DNA of 64,000 nt from Bifidobacterium magnum (GTDB lineage: Bacteria > Actinomycetota > Actinomycetes > Actinomycetales > Bifidobacteriaceae), in the NCBI RefSeq assembly GCF_000741255.1, contig NZ_JGZB01000001.1, positions 20-64,019 on the forward strand. The letters run 5' to 3'. A program made the translations under genes and the position numbers. How positions within the stretch are numbered: position 1 is the stretch's first letter; the number at the start of each line of letters is the position of its first letter. The notes under the pieces are model-generated. The model was not told the origin of the DNA. It made no database searches and worked only from the letters and a program-made list of their open reading frames with translations. Shown piece after piece: positions 57,752 to 64,000 of this stretch.

Positions 57752-59023
57752 ATGCACACTCCGCGACTGACATATGCCCATATGCTCGCTCCGATTAATG
57801 CGAAGCATGTGGAAAGTTTGGTGGAATTTTTCGAACGCGGGATCAACGATCCCTCGTCCACGGGATTCGGCGTGGAAATCGAGCATCTTCCCGTGCGCAA
57901 CGCCAATGACGCGGCCGTGTCGTATTTCGACCGCAACGGTGTGGAAATGGTCATGAACCGCATCCGCCCGTTCTACGACAAGTCGAAAGAATATTGGGAA
58001 AACGGCCATCTGGTCGGGCTGGGACGTGAGGGAATCGGCATTTCCCTCGAACCGGGCGGACAGATCGAAGTTTCGATCGGCATTATCCATTCTCCGCAGG
58101 AACTGCGTGCCATCTACAATCGGTTCCGCAAGGAAATCGACCCCGTGATGGCCGACCTCGGCATGCGCTTGGTCGAATACGGATACCAGCCCAAGACGCT
58201 GGCCGCGGACATCACCGTCAACCCGAAAAACCGTTACAAGGCGATGACCGAATATCTGGGCCGCATCGGTCAGTTCGGCCCGTGCATGATGCGCGGCTCG
58301 GCCTCCACCCAAGTGAGCATCGACTATTTCAGCGAGCGCGACGCCATTGAAAAATCGCGAGTCGGCACGGCGATCGGCCCGATTCTCGCCTGGTACTACC
58401 GCAACACCCCGTTCTTTGAGGGCAGCCGCAACGAATGGCCGCTGATGCGCCAGCGCATGTGGGCCGTGCTCGACGTGAACCGTACAGGAGTGACGCCGGG
58501 CCTGTTCGACGAGCGTTTCTCATGGGAAGACTACGCTGTCAACGTGCTGAGCACGCCCATGATGTTCGCCGACCTGACGCACACGCCGGAAACAAGCGGG
58601 CTGCCCGAATCGCGCCGCGAATTCGTGGAGTTCCACCGCAACGCGTCGGAAATCTATCCGGACCGCAAGCTTAACGACTACGAGATCAACCATGTGCTGT
58701 CCACACATTTCAACGATGTGCGCCTGAAGAACTTCCTCGAGCTGCGCCACTGGGATTCGCTGCCCGTGGAACGCGCCGAACGCCTGACGGCCACGGTAGG
58801 GGAGCTGTTCTACGACCGCGAGAAGTTCGACAAGCTTGTCGACTACTTCTCGGGACTGCGCGAAGAGGACGTGATCGAGGCGAAGGCCACGATCCAGTCC
58901 CACGGCGCCACGGCCAAGCCCTACGGCGAAGACTTCGCGTTCTGGCACGATTTTCTGAACATCGGGGATACGCGCGAGGACGTGCCGGGCGACGCATTGC
59001 ATCCCGAAGTGTTCCAGCGCTAG
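57752..59023 (+). CDS. gshA: Glutamate-cysteine ligase family protein (GCS2)
   Basis: 423 aa. FGVEIEHLPV is the N-terminal substrate motif with the metal-binding Glu-x-Glu type pattern. ISLEPGGQIEVSIGI matches the GCS2 core (SLEPGGQxE), and MMRGSASTQVSIDY is the ATP/substrate segment (TxSxQVNxD in the family). It should join glutamate to cysteine. No gshB lies nearby, so gamma-glutamylcysteine or a related amide may be the product. The start follows GTGAGGAATAGC. The gap before it (57590-57751) holds a GCGTCCG/CGGACGC hairpin, a weak terminator for the preceding gene. Confidence 0.88.
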   Translation: MHTPRLTYAHMLAPINAKHVESLVEFFERGINDPSSTGFGVEIEHLPVRNANDAAVSYFDRNGVEMVMNRIRPFYDKSKEYWENGHLVGLGREGIGISLEPGGQIEVSIGIIHSPQELRAIYNRFRKEIDPVMADLGMRLVEYGYQPKTLAADITVNPKNRYKAMTEYLGRIGQFGPCMMRGSASTQVSIDYFSERDAIEKSRVGTAIGPILAWYYRNTPFFEGSRNEWPLMRQRMWAVLDVNRTGVTPGLFDERFSWEDYAVNVLSTPMMFADLTHTPETSGLPESRREFVEFHRNASEIYPDRKLNDYEINHVLSTHFNDVRLKNFLELRHWDSLPVERAERLTATVGELFYDREKFDKLVDYFSGLREEDVIEAKATIQSHGATAKPYGEDFAFWHDFLNIGDTREDVPGDALHPEVFQR

Positions 59024-59082
59024 ACGTTGCCGCGTGAGGCGTCGGTCAAACGGTATAAGGCGAAACGAGAAAAGGACTCATT

Positions 59083-59868
59083 ATGATCACATGGATCGCT
59101 TCCACTCCCGACCGTCGCCTCATGGAACGCGACATCGCTGCGAACGGGGCGGCCTCGGAAAACGGACTCGCCCTTACCGGAGAGTCGCTCCAACAAATTC
59201 AGGGATTCGGAGGATGCTTCAACGAACTCGGATACCTCGCCATGGAACGCTACCTTGACGAGCAATCCAAAGAGACCATATTCCGGGAGCTGTTCAGCCC
59301 CGACGAACTGAATTTCACGTTCAACCGTGCGCCCGTGGGCGCCAGGGTGTGGGCTACCGGTGGGCCGGCCGGCAAGACATCCAACGGACGCATGAACCTG
59401 GCCGGAACTGGATCTTATCCAACCGAATCGGAATGTGGCGACGGCACCAATTCGTGGGCTTACGCCGAATACGTGTTCCATCTGATCAACCATTATTTCA
59501 AGAACGGCGCCACAGCCTATGTCTATTGGAACATGGTCCTCTCCGAGATCGTAAGTACCTGGGGATGGCAGCAGAACTCCCTCTATGCCGTCGATTCGCG
59601 CAAGGGCACCTTCACGCGCACCCCGGAATGGTACGTGATGCGGCACTTTGCAACATATGTGCGACCCGGCGCGACGTTGCTGAAGACCACGGGTCATTTC
59701 AATGCCATGGGGCTTGTCTTCCGCAATCCCGATGGAACGTTGGCCGCCGTAGTCCAAAACGCGCTGGAAAAGCCCATGGACTTCAGCTTCACGGATCCGG
59801 CAGGCGAAGACCGCTGCTTTACGGTCACGCTTGAGCCGCGCTCGTTCAACACCTTCGTAGTGGAATAA
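59083..59868 (+). pseudogene. Decayed GH30 glycosidase (glucosylceramidase-type)
   Basis: The frame stays open for 261 codons, but the enzyme is broken. Residues 1-87 match the GH30 N-terminus (IQGFGGCFNELGYLAMER, then FTFNRAPVGA). The C-terminal part from TESECGDGTNSW (nucleophile Glu) through AYVYWNMVL to PRSFNTFVVE is also typical. About 190 residues between, with the acid/base Glu, are missing. Between about 59346 and 59421 the family sequence is found in other frames: GVGYRWAGRQDIQRTHE in the frame of 59346 and WPELDLIQ from 59399, before returning to the first frame at 59422. So one large deletion and two single-base losses have occurred. Confidence 0.85.
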
Positions 59869-59986
59869 GAAAACGATTGATGCGCTTCCGCCATATTTGC
59901 CCGACCTCTATCGGATCCGAGCTCGTGGAATCTAACCGTCTTGGCCGGCACATGAAACCGCCAATTTAGCCAACCGCGGGAACAGT

Positions 59987-60006
59987 CGCGGGCCATGCGG
60001 CCCGCG
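59987..60006 (+). other. Hairpin upstream of the GH3 gene
   Basis: CGCGGGCC and GGCCCGCG form a perfect 8-bp stem with loop ATGC, 33 bases before the GH3 start. No T-run follows. The rest of the 170-bp gap shows nothing recognisable. Confidence 0.4.
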
Positions 60007-60038
60007 GCTACAGATACAGGTAAGAAAGGAAACGCATC

Positions 60039-62321
60039 ATGACAGACAACTTGACTATCGGCGTTACCGAAGCGAACGAACTCAGCGTGAAGGAACAGGC
60101 TTCGCTCACCTCGGGGCAGGACGCATGGCATTTGCAGGGCATCCCGTCCAAAGGCATCCCCGGATACATGATTACCGACGGTCCGCACGGACTGCGCAAA
60201 ACCACGGCGGGAAACGGCGATGAAATGAACCTCGACCGTTCCGTGCCGGCCACCTGCTTCCCGCCAGCAGCGGGACTCTCGAGCTCGTGGAATCCGCAGC
60301 TCGTACGCGAAGTCGGCGAAGCGATGGGGGAGGAGTGCGTCCAGGAAAAAGTGGCCGTCATCCTCGGCCCCGGCGTCAATATCAAACGCAACCCGCTCGG
60401 CGGACGTAACTTCGAATACTGGTCCGAAGACCCCTATCTGGCAGGCCATGAAGCGGCCGGCATCGTCGACGGCGTGCAATCCAAAGGCGTAGGCGCCTCG
60501 CTCAAACACTTCGCCGTCAACAACCAGGAAACCGACCGTTTCCGCGTCTCCGCACTCGTATCCGAACGCGCATTGAGGGAAATCTACCTGCCGGCCTTCG
60601 AATATATCGTGAAACATTCACGCCCATGGACCGTCATGTGCTCCTACAACAAAATCAACGGCGTCTACTCCTCGGAAAACCATTGGCTGCTCACGGACGT
60701 GCTGCGCAAGGAATGGGGATTCGACGGCATCGTCATGAGCGACTGGGGCGCCGACCACAACCGCGTCGCCGCGCTCAACGCGGGACTCAACCTCGAAATG
60801 CCGCCCAGCGGCACCGACGAGCAAGTCGTGCAAGGCGTGGAAAACGGCACGCTCAAGCGCGAACAGCTCGAAACCATGGCCCAAGCCATGATCGACCTCG
60901 CGCACAAAGCCGAAGACGCCATGAACCAGGACGGATACCGCTACAACGTGGACGACCACAACAACACCGCGCGCCGGGCCGCCCGCGAATCCATGGTGCT
61001 GCTCAAAAACGAGGAACACGTGCTGCCCGTCAAGGAGCAGGACCATATCGCCGTCATCGGCGAATTCGCGCGCACGCCACGCTATCAAGGCAGCGGCTCC
61101 AGCCGCATCAACCCCACGCGCCTGACGAGCTTCCTCGACGCCGCCCAAGAACGCGGCGTAAGCCTCACCTTCGCGCCAGGATACACGCTCGACCAATCGC
61201 CGGCCGACACGCAACTCGAACAGGAAGCCGTGGACGCCGCAGCGCAAGCCGACACTGTGCTCATGTTCATGGGACTGCCCGACTACGACGAATCCGAAGG
61301 ATTCGACCGCACCACGCTCGCCATGCCCGCCAAACAGCTCGAGCTGCTGGGCAAGGTAACAGCCGCGAACAAGCGCGTGGTCGTCATCCTGTCCAACGGG
61401 TCGGCCGTCACCATGACCCCGTGGAACGAATCCGTGCCGGCCATCCTCGAAACATGGCTGCTCGGCCAAGCCGGCGGCGTGGCGCTCGCCGACATCGTGT
61501 TCGGCGACGTAAGCCCTTCGGGACGCCTCGCGCAAACGATTCCCGTGGAGTTGACTGACGATCCGAGCACCATCAACTGGCCTGGCGAGGAACACCATGT
61601 GAATTATGGCGAAGGCGTGTTCGTGGGCTACCGCTATTACGACACCTTCCATAAGCCCGTGGCCTATCCGTTCGGATTCGGCCTGGGCTACGCCGACTTC
61701 GCGATTGACGAGGTGCAGGTGCGTGCCACGGGAGTGCATGCGGCGCAAGTGCGCGCGAAGGTGACGAATTTGTCGCAGGACACGGCCGCGTCCCATGTGG
61801 TGCAGGTGTATGTGCGGCCAGTGGAGCCAAAGGTGCCGGGAGAGGCTTCGGAACATGTGGCGCGTCCCGTGCATGAGCTCAAGGGATTCGCCAAGGTGTA
61901 TCTCGAGCCCGGCCAAAGCGACACGGTCACCATCGATCTGGATGAACGCGCTTTCGCCTACTGGTCCGAGGAGTTCCACGATTGGCGCATTGAAGGCGGC
62001 GAATACGGCATCGAGGTCGGCTCTTCGAGCCGCGATATCGCGGCCACAGTGCCCGTCACCATTGCGGGAGACGGCAAACGCAAGCCGCTGACCGTATGGA
62101 ACACGCTTGACGAATGGCGCAAGGATCCCGTGGGCAAGGCGGTCGCGGGCGAGCTTATGGCCAAGCTGCGCGAGCAGGGTGCCGATTTCACGGGCGGCGA
62201 CACGTCCACGGAAATCTTCATGAACACGCTGCCGATCAATTCGCTGACGGCCCTGATGGGGCCGCAAGGCAACCAGGTGGAAGATTTTCTGCTCGGCGAA
62301 TACGCTCGCCGTACGCAGTGA
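60039..62321 (+). CDS. Glycoside hydrolase family 3 beta-glucosidase-type enzyme
   Basis: 760 aa, cytoplasmic (no signal peptide). The GH3 barrel includes DGPHGLRK, GRNFEYWSEDPYLAG, SLKHFAVNNQETDR and IVMSDWGADHN with the nucleophile Asp235. The second alpha/beta domain has SGSSRINP and VIGEFARTPRYQ. A C-terminal fibronectin III-like domain follows (YPFGFGLGYADF, then VVQVYVRPVEPKVPGE). It likely hydrolyses beta-glucosides or similar short saccharides taken up from outside. It once probably acted with the neighbouring GH30. ATG follows AAGAAAGGAAACG. Confidence 0.92.
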   Translation: MTDNLTIGVTEANELSVKEQASLTSGQDAWHLQGIPSKGIPGYMITDGPHGLRKTTAGNGDEMNLDRSVPATCFPPAAGLSSSWNPQLVREVGEAMGEECVQEKVAVILGPGVNIKRNPLGGRNFEYWSEDPYLAGHEAAGIVDGVQSKGVGASLKHFAVNNQETDRFRVSALVSERALREIYLPAFEYIVKHSRPWTVMCSYNKINGVYSSENHWLLTDVLRKEWGFDGIVMSDWGADHNRVAALNAGLNLEMPPSGTDEQVVQGVENGTLKREQLETMAQAMIDLAHKAEDAMNQDGYRYNVDDHNNTARRAARESMVLLKNEEHVLPVKEQDHIAVIGEFARTPRYQGSGSSRINPTRLTSFLDAAQERGVSLTFAPGYTLDQSPADTQLEQEAVDAAAQADTVLMFMGLPDYDESEGFDRTTLAMPAKQLELLGKVTAANKRVVVILSNGSAVTMTPWNESVPAILETWLLGQAGGVALADIVFGDVSPSGRLAQTIPVELTDDPSTINWPGEEHHVNYGEGVFVGYRYYDTFHKPVAYPFGFGLGYADFAIDEVQVRATGVHAAQVRAKVTNLSQDTAASHVVQVYVRPVEPKVPGEASEHVARPVHELKGFAKVYLEPGQSDTVTIDLDERAFAYWSEEFHDWRIEGGEYGIEVGSSSRDIAATVPVTIAGDGKRKPLTVWNTLDEWRKDPVGKAVAGELMAKLREQGADFTGGDTSTEIFMNTLPINSLTALMGPQGNQVEDFLLGEYARRTQ

Positions 62322-62370
62322 CCGAGTGTGAGGCGCAAGCCCGGCCGTTCATGGCCGGGTGAGCCGAACC

Positions 62371-62775
62371 TTAGTCCGGGCGCCGCTGGTTCTGGATGTA
62401 TTGTTTGAGGGTGTCCAAGGTCGCGCCGCCGCTGCTTGCGGCGTAGTAGCTGGGCGACCACAAGTGGTTGCGGTGGGTTTTGAGCGTGTATTTCTTCCTG
62501 AGGAGTCGGCTGGATACGCCCTTGAGGCTGTTGATGAGCGCACTCAAGGCGATTTTGGGCGGGTAGGAGACGAGCAGGCGCACATGGTCGGTCTCGCCGT
62601 TGAATTCGACGAGTTCGGCGTCGAAGTCGTGGCATACGTCGCGCATGATGGTTTCCATGTCGGTCAGGATGGCGTCGTTGAATACGCCGCGCCGGTACTT
62701 GGTGACGAAGACCAAATGCGCTTGCAGATTGTAAACACATGTCCTGCCATGTCTTAAATCGTCTGTGTTGCTCAT
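62371..62775 (-). CDS. tnpA: IS200/IS605 Y1 transposase TnpA with altered HUH motif
   Basis: 134 aa, full length. YNLQAHLVFVTKYRRGVF, VEFNGETDHV, YPPKIALSALINSLKG, LWSPSYYAAS and the catalytic Tyr126 in LKQYIQNQ are typical of single-strand transposases that cut and paste at tetranucleotides. The metal-binding His-x-His should be HVH, but here residues 64-66 read His-Val-Arg (codons CAT GTG CGC). Loss of the second His should disable cleavage. The gene is otherwise intact and divergent from tnpB. Confidence 0.9.
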   Translation of the reverse strand: MSNTDDLRHGRTCVYNLQAHLVFVTKYRRGVFNDAILTDMETIMRDVCHDFDAELVEFNGETDHVRLLVSYPPKIALSALINSLKGVSSRLLRKKYTLKTHRNHLWSPSYYAASSGGATLDTLKQYIQNQRRPD

Positions 62776-62808
62776 AGACCAATCGTATCATGTGGTATGA
62801 TGGGAGGC

Positions 62809-64000
62809 ATGGGACAGACAGTGCGCTACAGGTACCGCGCGTACCCCACCGCCGTGCAGGAGCAGGCGTTGCGCCGCCTGTTCGGCTGCTGCCGGGTCGT
62901 ATGGAACGACACCGTGCGCCTGTTCCGCGACCATTTCGACCCCACGGACAGGAACAGCGTCCCCAAGCCCGGCGAAGCGCAGAAGATTGTCCTCACGGAC
63001 GCGAAGAAAACCCCGGAACGCGCATGGCTGGGCGAAGTATCCAACGTGGCGCTCACGCAAATCCACCGGGACGCCATGCGGGCCTGTTGGAACGGCGTGC
63101 GGCACGCGCGCAGGCAGCGCATGGCCCGGTACCGTTCCCTCAAACGCAATCCCGTCAACAGCGCCCGGTTCACCGCCAACGGGTTCGCCATCAGGGACAA
63201 CGGGAAGGTGTATCTCGCCAAGATCGGTGACATCAAAATCAGGTGGTCCCGCGCCCTGCCGTCAGTGCCGAAATCGTGCACCATCCTGCAAGAGCCGGAT
63301 GGCGCGTGGTACGTCAGCTTCACCGTCACGAGGGAAACCGAACCGTTGCCGCCATGCGGCACGGACGCGGCCATCGATTTGGGGTTCACCCACTTGGGCG
63401 AACTCGTCGCCACGGACGGCACCCGACGACGCATCGACGCACCCAAACCCCTCAACCGGCTGCGACGCCAGCTCGCCCGGTTCCAACGAAAGGAAGCGCG
63501 CCAACAGCAAACCTCGAACAGGCGCCGACGCACCCGCCAACGCATTAACCGGCTATACGCCAAGGCACGCCATCAGCTCGACGACTACCAGAACAAGCAG
63601 GCACTCCGAATCGTCCGCGAAACCCAAACGGTCGGCTTGGAAACCCTCAATGTTTCTGGCATGAGCAGGCGGCATGGCAGAAGCATCCTGACGGTTGCGC
63701 CCGCACGGTTCGCAGCCAAACTCAAAGCAAAGGCCGAACAGTACGGTCGCACCATCGTCCAGATAGGCAAATGGGAGCCGACCACGCGCCTATGCTCCCA
63801 GTGCAAGCACCACGTGGACGGCGGCATACCGGAACAGGTGCGTGTCTGGCGATGCGCCGACTGTGGCAGTATCCTCGACCGCGACTACAACGCGGCATTG
63901 AATATCCTTGACGCGGCAGGGCTTGCCGAGTCGTTAAACGCGCATGGAGGCGATGCGAGACTGCGTTTGGCCACGGCCGGGCGGAGCAGTCGTCAGGGAA
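62809..64000 (+). CDS. tnpB: TnpB-type RNA-guided nuclease (OrfB), 3' end outside the window
   Basis: At least 397 codons, open to the window edge. RuvC residues are complete: Asp190 in AAIDLGF, Glu278 in GLETLNVSGM and Asp359 in LDRDYNAALNIL. The zinc ribbon is intact (LCSQCKHH and WRCADCGS). The N-terminal helix-turn-helix part begins VRYRYRAYPTAVQEQAL. TnpB proteins cut DNA guided by an omega-RNA made from the element's 3' end, which here lies beyond the window. Start uncertain: in-frame ATGs at 62797, 62800 and 62809. Only the C-terminal residues are likely missing. Confidence 0.9.
   Translation, partial: MGQTVRYRYRAYPTAVQEQALRRLFGCCRVVWNDTVRLFRDHFDPTDRNSVPKPGEAQKIVLTDAKKTPERAWLGEVSNVALTQIHRDAMRACWNGVRHARRQRMARYRSLKRNPVNSARFTANGFAIRDNGKVYLAKIGDIKIRWSRALPSVPKSCTILQEPDGAWYVSFTVTRETEPLPPCGTDAAIDLGFTHLGELVATDGTRRRIDAPKPLNRLRRQLARFQRKEARQQQTSNRRRRTRQRINRLYAKARHQLDDYQNKQALRIVRETQTVGLETLNVSGMSRRHGRSILTVAPARFAAKLKAKAEQYGRTIVQIGKWEPTTRLCSQCKHHVDGGIPEQVRVWRCADCGSILDRDYNAALNILDAAGLAESLNAHGGDARLRLATAGRSSRQG

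Larger units (their letters stand above)
62340..64000. mobile_element. IS200/IS605-type element, right end outside the window
   Basis: Divergent tnpA (62371-62775, minus) and tnpB (62809 onwards, plus) have the IS605 layout. A perfect hairpin, CCCGGCC/GGCCGGG with loop GTTCAT (62340-62359), lies just past the tnpA 3' end and may be the left-end structure used by TnpA, or the GH3 terminator. The left boundary is thus approximate. Terminal inverted repeats are not expected in this family. Confidence 0.75.

Noticed and set aside
59083-59868. The GH30 frame as a functional mini-enzyme
   Set aside because: The acid/base residue and most of the barrel are missing and the joining stretch is out of frame.
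62809-64000. TnpB as a Cas12-type effector
   Set aside because: No CRISPR array or adaptation genes in the window, and an IS200-type tnpA is adjacent, so it is the transposon protein.

Overview
The window looks like a chromosome segment of a Bifidobacterium-like high-GC actinobacterium. The basis is strong G/C use at third codon positions, TTG/GTG starts on key genes, the order trmL-mutY-rpoB-rpoC, an adjacent pair of AdnA/AdnB-type helicase-nucleases, an RNase J with a basic N-terminal extension, and family-level likeness of nearly every product to bifidobacterial proteins. I cannot name the species. Most of the window is conserved core genome; no CRISPR array, prophage or large island is visible.

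Layout. 1-10.6 kb: tRNA methyltransferase, MutY, a small membrane protein, then rpoB-rpoC ending in a strong terminator. 10.7-21.4 kb: adnA-adnB (overlapping by four bases), a GNAT acetyltransferase and an MFS transporter. 21.5-31.4 kb: dapB, dapA, RNase J, aminopeptidase N, glmM, peptide deformylase and an unrecognised helical protein. 31.5-42 kb: S10 carboxypeptidase, a DEDDh exonuclease, a SNF2 helicase, a Gfo/Idh/MocA oxidoreductase, a Ppx/GppA phosphatase and an orphan oligopeptide-type binding lipoprotein. 42-49.4 kb: a DUF4391-like protein, tRNA-Arg(CCU), a membrane-anchored endonuclease/exonuclease/phosphatase protein, xseA-xseB, and nrdD-nrdG behind a promoter that carries two probable NrdR boxes.

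49.4-52.8 kb is the accessory patch. It holds two copies of a hairpin repeat, in opposite orientation, flanking a membrane-anchored protein gene; a third half-copy sits at the left window edge. It also holds an unknown acidic protein, an intact GlsB/YeaQ-type membrane protein, a 60-bp inverted repeat, and a junction where a truncated second GlsB copy abuts the C-terminal remnant of a TrkH-type potassium transporter.

52.8-64 kb: a very large acyl-CoA dehydratase activase-type protein, a glutamate-cysteine ligase, a decayed GH30 glycosidase, an intact GH3 beta-glucosidase-type enzyme, and an IS200/IS605 element with divergent tnpA and tnpB. tnpB runs off the right edge.

The most interesting signals are: a GH30 gene that still reads open although it has lost its middle and changed frame three times; an IS605-type element whose TnpA lacks the second His of the HUH motif while its TnpB keeps all catalytic residues; the TrkH/GlsB scar; the inverted hairpin repeats; NrdR boxes 31 bp apart overlapping the nrdD promoter; and Asn at the RpoB position equivalent to E. 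coli His526. I did not find a convincing wholly new multi-gene system.
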